DNA of 64,000 bases from an uncultured Bacteroidales bacterium (lineage in GTDB: Bacteria > Bacteroidota > Bacteroidia > Bacteroidales > Bacteroidaceae), in contig CAMYYY010000001.1 in NCBI GenBank assembly GCA_947303715.1, positions 124,001 through 188,000 of the forward strand. Reading direction: 5' to 3'. Positions 28,101-36,948 of this stretch are shown one piece after another (within the stretch, counting starts at the first letter, position 1; each line of letters opens with the position of its first letter). Under the pieces are notes generated by a model. That model did no database searches. It saw nothing but the letters and a program-made list of their open reading frames with translations, and was not told the origin of the DNA. A program made the translations under genes and the position numbers.

Positions 28101-31100
28101 CCCGTTCAACCACTGGCAGGACGGCATGAACGGCTGCTTCATCAGCGACCCGTGGACGCGCAACGGCCTGCACCAGCTCAAGGACCTCAAACACAAACCC
28201 AGCCTGGGCGTATGGACCAGCGCCATCCCCGAGGCCGAGACGGAGCGCACGTTCTATGGCGTCACCTACCGCTACCTGTCGCGCCGCGACTACCACTTCT
28301 ACATCAGCGACGAGGACCGCATAGCCAAGGGCTGGACGTTCGAGAGCGACAACAGCGACGCCAACCTCATTATGTACACAGCGGGCGACCCCTCGGAAAT
28401 CACCGCCGTCGTAGATTTCAACGACAACGCCGACGCCCCGCAGACCAGAGATGGGATTAAGGGCGTCCTCATCCGCAACGACCTCTACAGGTCGTTACTC
28501 TATAACCACACCCATCTGGGACTCATCGCCCCCCATGCCTTCCAGAGCTGTACGAATCTGGAAAAACTCTTCTTCGAGGACAACGACGACAACATCGGAA
28601 ACGCCCGTACGCCCTTCGACTTCCTGATTGATCAGGGAGCCTTCGAAAACTGCCCGAATTTCAAGGAGCTGATGCTGATGCAATACACGACCGAGGGCGA
28701 CAACCACTGGACGGGGCTGACCCCCACGACAACGACGACTTCCGCACAGGTGTTCCGCGTGGCCGACGATGCCTTCACGGGCTGTCCCAACCTCACAATC
28801 AGCGTGCGTGCCGACCACTATCAGGACTACCTCTCCTCTGCCGTCTGGAAGAAACACCAGAACCGCTTCATTGCCTACGAGTCCACGGGTGCCGACTTCA
28901 CCGTGAAAGGCGTGAAGTACCGCTGGTATCGCGACGTTGCGACCGAGGACAACAATGGCATCAAGAACGACGAGGCGGGTAAGGCCGACATGATGACACG
29001 ACTGAGGCTGTGGAACGGCATGTACCAGCAATTCAACGCCGCCTCGCTGCTCACCACCAAGGAAGACTGTAACGTCTATTACACCTCCGTCGTGGGTGTC
29101 GATAACGACGACATCGACAGCGAGAACGGCACGATGCGCATCTACAACGACCCTGGCTCGTACTACAACTACAAGACCATCGTGCTGGGTCGCGAAGCCA
29201 TCGCCGGCAACACGCACGTAGAGGCCATTGAGTTCTGGCAGACCAACGGCCGTAGCGAGAATTCGTACAGCGACCTGAAGATGGTCATCCCCAACGGCGC
29301 CTTCAAGGGCTGCACGAACCTCAAGGAGCTGCGCCTGTTCTACTACGTGCAGGACGGCGAGGACCGCTGGATGGCCCTTGGCCCGAAGGACGTCATCCCG
29401 GGCGACAACATTTTCGGCTATGCCGACGTGACCAACGACGATGAAGTGAACGGCATGAACGAGGCCGACTGGGAGGCACAGCAGAACCTGCGACACAGCG
29501 ACTTCAAAATCCTCGTCTCCACCGAACTCTATCCCGACTTCAAGGACGACCCCAACTGGCAACCCTACCTGGCCTTCATAGAGCCGGTCGATTATTCGCC
29601 TACCGCAAAAGGCGCGTTCACCGAAGGCGGACTGACCTACGACTACATGACCTCGCCCGGCGGCATCCTGCAGACATCGCAGGTGGTCAGCCAGGACGTG
29701 TCATGGTGGACGGCACCGCGCATCGCAATCGAGGTGGCTATGGCTGCCTATACCATTGGCTCCTTTGTAAGTGCCCAGGGCGTCATACAATCCACGACCA
29801 CGGCCAGCAGCGAGGCTTGGGATGCTCTTCTCGTCGCCGGACAAGCCGTCGAGACACAACAGGGATTGGTGCAGGCCGCCGAGACGAACGCGGCAGCCAT
29901 AGCCGCATCGTGGGGCAAGGCAGGCATCCCCACCCTGGCCAAATTTGCCGCGGAAAACGGTGCCAAGGTTTCTATGAGAGAAATAGGGCAAGCCGCCTTT
30001 AGAGAGTTGGTCAGTTTGGGTGTCTGTTCTGCCGACGGAACGCTGATTGCTTCGGTCGGAACGCTCGAACAGCTTTCCATCGGACAGCTGTCGCTGGTTC
30101 ATCAGGCCGTATTCCAGGCTGCCCGAAAGGCGGCGGCCGACGCCACGGCACGGCTGGCTGTGTTGGAAGCGGAGAAACAGATAGCCGAAAAGGCATGGCG
30201 CACCCTGGCCATCAAACGTATGGCAGCAGCAGCGCTCGACATGGGCCATGCGGGATTGAAAGCCCTGCGCTATACCGTCAATCCCGCCAGCGCAGCCACC
30301 TCCACCGCCGGCCTCATCGCCTCGAAGTGCTGGGGCGGCAGCGGCTCGTACAACGCCGACGCCATGAACAAGGGCATGCGCGAGAACATCCTCTCGAACA
30401 TCCACCAGGTGGGCCTCGTGGGCGGCGGCTACGTCATCACCACGCCGCAGAAGAACCTGGTCTATCACACCTATATCAAGAATGTGGCCGACAATGTGGA
30501 GGATGCCGTCATCTATGCCGGCTTCGACAACGACAACAACTCGAACACGTCGAACCGCACCATGACCTTCCTGCCCGCCACCTTCCAGAACAAAACCAGC
30601 CTGAAGACCGTCAGGTTCCACGACATCTCCAACCAGTCGAGCAATACGGGCATGGCGTTCCTCTTCACCATCCCCGACGAGGCCTTCAAGGGCTGCACGG
30701 CGCTGACGGAGTTCAGCACCCTGCTCGCGACCGACGACAACGGCACACGCGCCCTCGGGCCCGAGAACTTTATCCTGGCCGGCGACAGCATCTTTGCCGA
30801 TCAGAAATGTAAAGCTGAGGTCGATTCATTGACTGGTATAGGCCAGGGAGCAGGGCTGGTACCCTTCTATATCATCATCGACCCGCTGCGCAAGGACGAC
30901 TTCCTCGCCAGTGAGTCGTGGAAGCCGTTGGAGAAGTTCTTCAAGTACGAGAGTGCCCAGCCCGCTGCGAAGTACAGCGAGTACGGCGCACAATACGCCT
31001 ACGCCTACGAGCAGAACAGCATCAAGAAGGAGCACAAGGTGACGGGTCACCTCATTGAGCATACGCTCGTGGTGGGAGCCGACAATGACTTCATCACCGG

Positions 31101-34100
31101 CCATCAGGGAGCCGTGAAGCTCTGCAACGACATCGGCACATGGAACAACTACCAGTTGGACGAGGTGATGGCCGAGGCGTTCAAGGACAACAAGAACCTG
31201 CGCTCCGTGTCGTTCGTCGACCTCTATGGCTTCGGTGCCTTCGGCGACTGCTACACCGGCCTGCAGATGCACATCGGCGACCGCGCCTTCCAAGGGTGCT
31301 CGAACCTGGCCGACCTCGACCTGCTCTACATGGTGACCGACGGCGAGAACCACATCGAGCCCATGACGCCGCAGATGATTTCCATCGGCAAGGACGTATT
31401 CAAGGACTCGCCCGCACGCATCAAGATGATGCCGCAGCAGGTGGCGTGGTTCGAGGCCGACGACGCGTGGGCCGAGTATAAGGACCGCTTCATGCCGTGC
31501 GTCGTCCGCTTCACCGACCCGGGCATCAAGAAGGCGCTGAAGGAGATGGCCTACTACGACCCCGCCAACACCGGCACCGACCCCGCCTACTGGGACGACT
31601 ACTGCGACTTCGCCCGCATCGGCGGCGCAGGCTTCTCGTGGCTCGACGGCAGGTTCGATGCCCAGCGGGACAACATCTATTCGTTCTCTGACTTCAAGTA
31701 TTTCGAGAGTGTCGGACTTGACTATATAGGCGACTGGTTCAGGGAATGCACGAAATTGGCCAACATCGAGCTGCCCTCTACCATCAAACGCATCGGGGAG
31801 TATGCCTTCATGCGCTGCATCAGCCTGACAGAGATAGTGATACCCGCAGCAGTCACCCATATTGACAAGTGTGCCTTCGACCTCTGTAGCCGTCTGAACA
31901 CCATCGTGGTGAAAGGCGACGTGCCCGCCACGCTGGGCGAATTGGCTTTCGATAAACACGAAGGACTGAAGATCTACGTGCCCACCGACAAGCTGAACGA
32001 CTACGTGACCCGTTGGAGCGACTATGCCGCCTACATCCAGCCCATGTCCGAGTACCGGATAAATAAAAAGGTACGCGTGGATGCACCGGGACAGTTGGCC
32101 TCGGCCCTCGGCCTGACGCTGATTAAGGAGAACGACAAGGTGCGCTACATCCAAGGCCCCTACGCCAAATACGACTCGCTGACCGTCGTCGGCCCCCTGA
32201 ACGGCGAGGACGTGGCCGTGCTGCGCCACATGATGGGTGCCGATGCCTACGACAGCGACTTTACCGACGGACAGCTGCGCTACCTCAACCTCTGGGATGC
32301 CACCCTGACGCAAGACAACGTGAACAGCTACAACGGCTACGGCGTGGATGAATACCTGGAGCAGGACAACTGGGTGGGCGAATATATGTTCCATAACTGC
32401 AACGCGCTGGAGAGCGTCGTCCTGCCCAAGACCGTCACCGAGATTGGCGAGAACGCCTTCCAGGAGGCCTACGGCCTGAAGCGCATCGCCGTGGGACGTA
32501 ATACCACCCGTTACACCCGCGACCTGCTGCAAGAGCTCACAGGCATCGAGGAGGTGGTGTTCCTGACCGATGCGCACGCTTCGAGCGAGAGCGATGACCC
32601 GTGGGAGGCTCCTATCAAGCAGGTCTATACGCTGCCGACGCAGCTGGGCGACTATCTGGGCGATACGAACCTGACAAATCGGGCGCAAAACGTCACCAGC
32701 CCGTTCTCGTCCGACGAGTTGATGTGGGCACTGGCCGACAAGGGTCACTTCTTCCCCTCGGAATACCTGGAGCTGGAGAGCGCTGAAGGCATCTTCAACG
32801 GCAACACCACCATCAAGGACCTCGACGAGTTCTATCTGTTCCAGAACGTCAGGCAACTGGAGAACACTTTCGCCGACATGAGCAGTCTGGAAACCGTTAC
32901 GCTGCCCTCGTCGGTCGAGGCCATCGGCCGTCATGCCTTCGACGGCTGCACCAGCCTGAAGACCATCCACGTCAGCAGCGTCGAGGTGAAGGCTGCCGAT
33001 GAGAATTCCGAGAACACCGAAACTTCACTCCAGTACATCACCCCCACGCTGGCTGACGATGCCTTCTGCACGCTGCCGTCGGACTTTCAGATTCTGGTGC
33101 CGAAGGAGTACTGCAAGCTCTACCGCGAACGGTGGGCACAGTATGCCGACCACATCAACCCCGACAACACTAACCATGCCCACGAGGAGATGGTCACCGT
33201 GACGCTCACCGAACCGAACACGCTGGCTGCGGCCCTCGGCCTGACCGCCACCACGAAAACGTCCGTCGGCGACACTTGGGTCAATGGCCTCAAAGGCGAC
33301 TACAGCAAGATCTACAAGCTGAAGGTTATAGGCCCCATCTCGGGCGGCGACCTCGACGTGATGCGCCATCTGGCCGGCTACTGCCCGTGGACATCGTCGC
33401 GCAACTACGCCGGACGACTGGAGTACATCGACCTCTACGATGCCAACCTCGTGGAGAGCGACATGGGTGTGGCGGGCTACTACAAGGCCAGCACCAGCTT
33501 CTACATGGCCGAGAATTTCCAACTCTACGATGTCGATGAGAACGAACTGCCGCACCACGCCTTCCTGCGAGCCTACAACCTGCGGACGCTCATCCTGCCG
33601 CGCACCTGCACCGCGGTGAACGAACGCGCCCTGCAGGAGTGCGAGGGACTGGAGACGCTGGTCCTCGGCGACGACATGACATCCTTCAACTGGAACGCCC
33701 TCGACGACGACGCCATGCTCACACGCATGTACATCCTTGCCAACCAGAAAGTGAACATCACTACCGACTTGGCCGTCTGGCGCTGGCTCTGCAACAACTA
33801 CAACCCCACGTTCGACGCCTTCTATGTGCGTCCAAGCCTCTATCAGCAGTACCTTGAGGACGATGCCTACACGGGCAGCTCGTGGCAGCGGACGAACAAC
33901 GTGTCGCGGGGCGACTTCGACGACGACGAGACCTTCTGCGCCTTCGCCGCCCACGCTGCCGCCACCTACGACGACCTCGCCGAGGTGTATAGCGTCAACG
34001 GCTGGTTCGACAACCATACGGGCGTCCGCGACCTCACGCCGCTGGGCTTCGCCGCCATCGACGAACTGCGAGCCGCCGACATGCAGCGGCTGACGCAGCT

Positions 34101-35010
34101 GGAGCGGGTGGTGCTGCCTGTCACGCTGACGTCCATCGACAAGGATGTCTTCTCGCAGTCGCCGGGCCTGCGCTACGTGGATATGCTGATGCTCGATGCC
34201 GACCTGACGGCCGACGTCAAGACGCGTGGCCTTGCCGACCTCGGCATCGACACGCAGCAGACACTGGTATATCTGCCGAAGGAGTATGGCGAGACGCAGG
34301 AGACGAACGTCGTGGTGAACAGCGGCACCAGCCTCTCTGCCCGGACGTTCCGCCTCGTTGACGGCAAGGACTATTGCGTGCCCTACGCCTTCACGGCCGC
34401 GACTGTCGAGAACACGCGCAGCTTCGCCACGGCGGGCAGTCTCTACACCGTCTGCCTGCCCTACGAACTGAACGTGCCCGCAGGGGCCACGGCCTATCAG
34501 CTGTCCGAACGCGATGGCAATCAGCTGGTGTTCACGGCTGTGACGGGTAAGCTGGAGGCCATGCAGCCTTATCTCATCAAAACGGCCTCGGCGAATGTAA
34601 CCCTCGGCACGGATATCCAGCAACAGATTCCAGCCTCTGGAGGAAACACCTTCGGCAAAGAGAAGGATGCGCCGGGCTTCACCATGCGCGGTACCTTCGA
34701 TAACCTCACCAATGCTGAGGCGTACGATTTGGGCGCCTATCTGATGCAGAGTGACAATAAGTGGTATCCCGCTCCTGCCCATGTCGAGGCGGCGAGCATC
34801 CCGGCCTTCCGCTGCTTCCTGTTGCAGAAGGGTGGGGCAAACGCCAGAGCGCTGACCACGGAGTTGGTAGACGACTTGACCGGCGTAGAGACCATCCGTA
34901 CCATCGATGCCGACGGCAACGAGAACGTCTATGACCTCAGCGGACGTCCTATGACAACGACTGCGAAGGGAATCTTCATCAGCAACGGCAAAAAGGGGAT
35001 AATAAAATGA
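25156..35010 (+). CDS. giant BspA-like leucine-rich-repeat surface protein with T9SS-like tail
   Basis: 3,284 residues. A signal peptide (FFLPMIVLLLGFVQGFAQE) is followed by three GLUG-type beta-helix units at about 25-230, 365-560 and 690-910, each with ADW..L, F.L..DI, FDG.GHTI and GGFVG-like steps. From about 1000 onward come many BspA/TpLRR repeats (AFKGCTNLKELRLFY, LPSTIKRIGEYAFMRCISL, VTLPSSVEAIGRHAFDGC). Residues about 1515-1720 form a different, Ala-rich helical insert. The last residues, VYDLSGRPMTTTAKGIFISN and GKKGIIK, resemble a T9SS-type C-terminal signal. BspA proteins bind host matrix and other bacteria; an adhesin role is inferred. The frame is intact over 9.8 kb. Its promoter is at 24975-25006. 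Confidence 0.92.
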   Translation: MNKKHQFFLPMIVLLLGFVQGFAQETAKWDGSGTAADPYQIRNSADWATLASEVSEGKVTGGTAFRLMGDINATTMVGTSSHHFKGSFDGGGYTITADITTTSGRAAPFGYIENATISHVKIDGTIEGGLHTAGLAGSVSGTGNVITDCHVSAQITTFPENSMIVVGGFVGNGSNLTVEGCLFDGELKTYASQDFCYGGAIVGWSPETSAGVTVKNCIENGTYSGITHAGFNYAANQSASTVPTTNCYSLAHNWGEVKHGYKLIYLSDSYPPQCTANATYTTTAIQTLPRGLKLGETFYLGSGETITFESYDLPAGLVFMDYCFSAPEGNVTISGGDQTLTMPAEDVYMALNSNLKGNGDEDNPYLIENAGDWLYFTYDFADKGTKGYHFLLTDDIDINTRAGYVLEGTGDLCFTGVFDGGGHTITAHLSGGDNTAPFYKLNGGTIKNLHVAGDITGGIHSAGLVAGILGNGNVNLIENCRVSATITCSSTHAGGFVGHASSSTTTLRGCLFDGTITGSSLANAGYLVGWCATGGNGITLEDCAAYNQHVIGASGCKMDLVLDDTRTGRAGSATNTYGGYDVGSPMMVVRNANPALRLTYALMGPAEPVRYPVSHLASYGVGLLFDDLFMVGRSETPHFSATADDGFSLIQLTASDATITGPNGGWYTLTPAATPNVITIDATIKSSGDFTGDGTEESPYLIGSTADWTKLFLDLATGENTYTGKVFRLAHDIDCGGISVGTDEHPFSGTFDGDGHTLTLNVGSEYNPSDVAKAPFYRVSEATFRHLHTAGKVCTSAQYTGGIIGQVGGSSGRVRLYDCHSSMTIYSTISGDASNGGLIGAVSGGDSLVIERCSFMGNLHSSGGATRCGGFVGWSNVPVTIRESLFDPADLVWYNLVRTGQNFVRMADYSKLTMEDCYTTFNYEAENLTLALSDPQGIFVVDELYAPEGGSYEFVGEPDVTFNGRGYYKNGCWIRTALDASIPFNHWQDGMNGCFISDPWTRNGLHQLKDLKHKPSLGVWTSAIPEAETERTFYGVTYRYLSRRDYHFYISDEDRIAKGWTFESDNSDANLIMYTAGDPSEITAVVDFNDNADAPQTRDGIKGVLIRNDLYRSLLYNHTHLGLIAPHAFQSCTNLEKLFFEDNDDNIGNARTPFDFLIDQGAFENCPNFKELMLMQYTTEGDNHWTGLTPTTTTTSAQVFRVADDAFTGCPNLTISVRADHYQDYLSSAVWKKHQNRFIAYESTGADFTVKGVKYRWYRDVATEDNNGIKNDEAGKADMMTRLRLWNGMYQQFNAASLLTTKEDCNVYYTSVVGVDNDDIDSENGTMRIYNDPGSYYNYKTIVLGREAIAGNTHVEAIEFWQTNGRSENSYSDLKMVIPNGAFKGCTNLKELRLFYYVQDGEDRWMALGPKDVIPGDNIFGYADVTNDDEVNGMNEADWEAQQNLRHSDFKILVSTELYPDFKDDPNWQPYLAFIEPVDYSPTAKGAFTEGGLTYDYMTSPGGILQTSQVVSQDVSWWTAPRIAIEVAMAAYTIGSFVSAQGVIQSTTTASSEAWDALLVAGQAVETQQGLVQAAETNAAAIAASWGKAGIPTLAKFAAENGAKVSMREIGQAAFRELVSLGVCSADGTLIASVGTLEQLSIGQLSLVHQAVFQAARKAAADATARLAVLEAEKQIAEKAWRTLAIKRMAAAALDMGHAGLKALRYTVNPASAATSTAGLIASKCWGGSGSYNADAMNKGMRENILSNIHQVGLVGGGYVITTPQKNLVYHTYIKNVADNVEDAVIYAGFDNDNNSNTSNRTMTFLPATFQNKTSLKTVRFHDISNQSSNTGMAFLFTIPDEAFKGCTALTEFSTLLATDDNGTRALGPENFILAGDSIFADQKCKAEVDSLTGIGQGAGLVPFYIIIDPLRKDDFLASESWKPLEKFFKYESAQPAAKYSEYGAQYAYAYEQNSIKKEHKVTGHLIEHTLVVGADNDFITGHQGAVKLCNDIGTWNNYQLDEVMAEAFKDNKNLRSVSFVDLYGFGAFGDCYTGLQMHIGDRAFQGCSNLADLDLLYMVTDGENHIEPMTPQMISIGKDVFKDSPARIKMMPQQVAWFEADDAWAEYKDRFMPCVVRFTDPGIKKALKEMAYYDPANTGTDPAYWDDYCDFARIGGAGFSWLDGRFDAQRDNIYSFSDFKYFESVGLDYIGDWFRECTKLANIELPSTIKRIGEYAFMRCISLTEIVIPAAVTHIDKCAFDLCSRLNTIVVKGDVPATLGELAFDKHEGLKIYVPTDKLNDYVTRWSDYAAYIQPMSEYRINKKVRVDAPGQLASALGLTLIKENDKVRYIQGPYAKYDSLTVVGPLNGEDVAVLRHMMGADAYDSDFTDGQLRYLNLWDATLTQDNVNSYNGYGVDEYLEQDNWVGEYMFHNCNALESVVLPKTVTEIGENAFQEAYGLKRIAVGRNTTRYTRDLLQELTGIEEVVFLTDAHASSESDDPWEAPIKQVYTLPTQLGDYLGDTNLTNRAQNVTSPFSSDELMWALADKGHFFPSEYLELESAEGIFNGNTTIKDLDEFYLFQNVRQLENTFADMSSLETVTLPSSVEAIGRHAFDGCTSLKTIHVSSVEVKAADENSENTETSLQYITPTLADDAFCTLPSDFQILVPKEYCKLYRERWAQYADHINPDNTNHAHEEMVTVTLTEPNTLAAALGLTATTKTSVGDTWVNGLKGDYSKIYKLKVIGPISGGDLDVMRHLAGYCPWTSSRNYAGRLEYIDLYDANLVESDMGVAGYYKASTSFYMAENFQLYDVDENELPHHAFLRAYNLRTLILPRTCTAVNERALQECEGLETLVLGDDMTSFNWNALDDDAMLTRMYILANQKVNITTDLAVWRWLCNNYNPTFDAFYVRPSLYQQYLEDDAYTGSSWQRTNNVSRGDFDDDETFCAFAAHAAATYDDLAEVYSVNGWFDNHTGVRDLTPLGFAAIDELRAADMQRLTQLERVVLPVTLTSIDKDVFSQSPGLRYVDMLMLDADLTADVKTRGLADLGIDTQQTLVYLPKEYGETQETNVVVNSGTSLSARTFRLVDGKDYCVPYAFTAATVENTRSFATAGSLYTVCLPYELNVPAGATAYQLSERDGNQLVFTAVTGKLEAMQPYLIKTASANVTLGTDIQQQIPASGGNTFGKEKDAPGFTMRGTFDNLTNAEAYDLGAYLMQSDNKWYPAPAHVEAASIPAFRCFLLQKGGANARALTTELVDDLTGVETIRTIDADGNENVYDLSGRPMTTTAKGIFISNGKKGIIK

Positions 35011-35110
35011 AAAATGAAGAATGAAAAATGAAAAATAAAATGTTTCGAGCATTCTCCTCCTCGTCCGTAGGTTCCCCGCTTGCAGAACTATTTATTTTTC
35101 ATTTTTCATT
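35004..35110. repeat. inverted pair of AAAAATG heptamer arrays
   Basis: Left arm 35004-35041 (AAAAATG / AAGAATG steps) begins at the stop codon of the giant gene; right arm 35089-35110 (TTTTTCA steps) is its reverse complement. The loop of about 47 bp has TTCCCCGCTTGCAGAAC. A second heptamer type (CTTAATT / CTTAACT) follows at 35118-35143. Confidence 0.75.
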
Positions 35111-35150
35111 AAAAAGAAACTCTTAATTCTTAACTCTTAATTAAATATAA

Positions 35151-35330
35151 ATGAATAAGAAAGCCTATCAGACGCCCTACATCGTAGTCATCACCATAGC
35201 AGCCCACCAACTCATCTGCGAATCAACCATCAGCACGACCGTCGTCGAAGAGGGACAAACCCCTCCGGGCGGCTGGGGACCCAGCCAGGCTCCCCGACGC
35301 CGCAGCACGGGCAGCGTCTGGGATAACTGA
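35151..35330 (+). CDS. 59-residue small protein of unknown function
   Basis: ATG 35151, stop TGA 35328-35330. The N-terminus is MNKKAYQTPYIVVITIAAHQ, the middle carries a Cys (LICESTISTTVVEEG), and the C-terminus is rich in Gly, Pro, Arg and Ser and ends TGSVWDN. From memory it resembles short Prevotella/Bacteroides proteins that begin MKKxYxxP, continue with a hydrophobic VV.I segment and end in a W-D motif; I know of no assigned function. It lies 140 nt after the giant BspA-like gene on the same strand, separated by heptamer repeats. The clear MNKK start, the family-like ends and the lack of overlap with any other gene support it as real. Confidence 0.6.
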   Translation: MNKKAYQTPYIVVITIAAHQLICESTISTTVVEEGQTPPGGWGPSQAPRRRSTGSVWDN

Positions 35331-35361
35331 TTGTCGTACCGCCCGACAAAAAGTTTAAACG

Positions 35362-35383
35362 GCCCCTTTTCAACCCGTCACTA
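35362..35383. repeat. third, half-length copy of the 73-bp repeat tip
   Basis: CTTTTCAACCCGTCACTA here is identical to the outer end of the right terminal repeat (about 24899-24916) and has the same orientation. The other half of the 73-bp repeat is missing. Confidence 0.65.
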
Positions 35384-35411
35384 CTGCCTTTGGTGTATAG
35401 CGCCCGGAGGT

Positions 35412-35480
35412 TTAGCGGACGGGGAATTTGTGGCCTTGGGTGACGAGGATGCCTTGATCTATGGGCGTTTGTATTTTTTG
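35412..35480 (-). other. out-of-frame T9SS-like tail following the GH140-like gene
   Basis: Directly past the A6 run (plus-strand T6 at 35474-35479) the -1 frame of the GH140-like gene reads IQTPIDQGILVTQGHKFPVR then TAA (35412-35414). It closely matches the GH76 end GILITQGRKYLVR, also at the DNA level. In the annotated frame this stretch is skipped because a TAG ends translation at 35459. Confidence 0.65.
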
Positions 35481-36907
35481 CTGGCATCGTCGATGATGAG
35501 CACCCAGTCGAGTTCCTCACTGGGATTGGGGGAGATGAAGCTAACGCGCTCGGCACGCTCAATGGGACCGATTTTCCTTGACTTGCCGTTGCGGGGGTTG
35601 TACCACCAGCCTGTAAGCTTGTTGGCGCGGATGACGGTGGTGTTGACTTCGAACCGGCGTCCCACGGGGGCATAGACCATCAGATAGGTGCCGTCGGTGT
35701 CCATGGTTGCCGCAAAGCGGTAGATGCCTTCGCCCGGCCATGCCGAGGGGATGCTGTTGTCGGCAAGGATTTGCTCCGTGGCGGGAATACGGGGCAGGTA
35801 GGGACGGCTGAGCATGAGGCGCCGGGCCCACTGCATCTGGGCTGCGCCAGGCTGGTTGATGGCTTCGTACCAGGGCATCAGCGGGTTATTGACGGGATAG
35901 GGACTGTGGGCAGGGTCGTACATCTGCCATACGGAATGATGTCCGTAGGTGTGTCCGCAGGCGCCGCCCCCGAAGAGGTCCCAGTAGAGTGCCCTGCGGC
36001 AGTCGGCGGCCACGGAATGACCGCGCCGCGCGGCATCGAAGGCCACGGGGTGGTCCTCGTAGATGGGCTCGCCGTCCAGGACAGGCTTAACGGGATCGGA
36101 ACGGTTCCAGTCGTCGCGCGTCAGCTTATATGCCTCGGCCCAGTGGTTGTGCCCGTTCTGCCGCATGTTGAAGTCGAGCCACTCCTCGTCGTGAAAGAAC
36201 TGTGCGCTGCCGCTGTAACCCGTCGGATGATAGGTGATGAGGTGTGTGTGCTGGTCGCCATCGATAAGTCCGAGACCCATCTGGCGGATGATCTCGCGAT
36301 GGTTGTCGTTCTCGGGGTTGCGGTCGCCGCCCAGCACCCATATCACCTTCGCATTACGGTATCTGCCGGCCAGCCAGCGGCCGTAGGTGCGGGCGTTACG
36401 GGCATTGAACACGGGGTTGTCGCCGTCGTGCCAGTAGCGTCCCCAGGTGGGTAAGATGGCCATGTAGAGCCCCTTATCATTCGCCTTGCGGACAATGTAG
36501 TCCACGTGGTCCCAATAGTCGTTGTCGGCCCCTTCGATGACGGCCGGACGCGTGGGGTCCTCGTCCACAAAAGGCAGATGGCCATAGGCATTGGGCGTGC
36601 TGATGCCGTCGAGCTCGGCGATGGCCACAGCTTGTATGGCCGTGAAGCCTTTGCAGGCACGGTCATCGAGGTAAATGTCAGCCTCTTCACGGGTGAGCCG
36701 GTGGAAGAGCTCCCAGGCGGTGTCGGCCAGATAGAAAAAGGGACGGCCCTGCTCGTCAACCAGATAGCGATGGTTGGAGGACACGCTGAGGCGCTCGGGC
36801 ATCGTTGCACGGTCCGTCGCGGGGACATTCCATCCGGGCGTCGGCCGGGCAGAGACAAGCTGGGCGCAACAGACCAGAACAGACAGCAATGACAGCAGAT
36901 GAGACAT
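35459..36907 (-). CDS. GH140-like apiosidase-family glycoside hydrolase (DUF4038)
   Basis: 482 residues: signal peptide (LLSLLSVLVCCAQLVSA), then a DUF4038-type TIM barrel: RYLVDEQGRPFFYLADTAWELFHRL, TAIQAVAIAELDG, KGLYMAILPTWGRYW, VIWVLGGDRNPEND and PVLDGEPIYED, where the Asp and Glu are likely catalytic. A C-terminal DUF5060/collagen-binding-like beta domain follows (RFAATMDTDGTYLMVYAPVG, GWWYNPRNGKS). GH140 members remove apiose from rhamnogalacturonan II, but related proteins sit in other loci, so the substrate is uncertain. It is the last gene of the mannan-type locus. The frame closes with TAG right after an A6 run; see the tail feature at 35412-35480. Confidence 0.83.
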   Translation of the reverse strand: MSHLLSLLSVLVCCAQLVSARPTPGWNVPATDRATMPERLSVSSNHRYLVDEQGRPFFYLADTAWELFHRLTREEADIYLDDRACKGFTAIQAVAIAELDGISTPNAYGHLPFVDEDPTRPAVIEGADNDYWDHVDYIVRKANDKGLYMAILPTWGRYWHDGDNPVFNARNARTYGRWLAGRYRNAKVIWVLGGDRNPENDNHREIIRQMGLGLIDGDQHTHLITYHPTGYSGSAQFFHDEEWLDFNMRQNGHNHWAEAYKLTRDDWNRSDPVKPVLDGEPIYEDHPVAFDAARRGHSVAADCRRALYWDLFGGGACGHTYGHHSVWQMYDPAHSPYPVNNPLMPWYEAINQPGAAQMQWARRLMLSRPYLPRIPATEQILADNSIPSAWPGEGIYRFAATMDTDGTYLMVYAPVGRRFEVNTTVIRANKLTGWWYNPRNGKSRKIGPIERAERVSFISPNPSEELDWVLIIDDASKKYKRP

Positions 36908-36948
36908 AGGGAAAAAAGGTATGTTGCGCCGGGCCTGGAAATCTGTTT

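Noticed and set aside
30826..35052. Long open frames on the minus strand opposite the giant BspA-like gene (e.g. 33025-35052, 30826-32970)
   Set aside because: They are antisense to a clearly coding, GC-rich gene whose codon pattern leaves the opposite frame open. Their translations are rich in V, G, R and H and match no family, and no promoter or start context fits.
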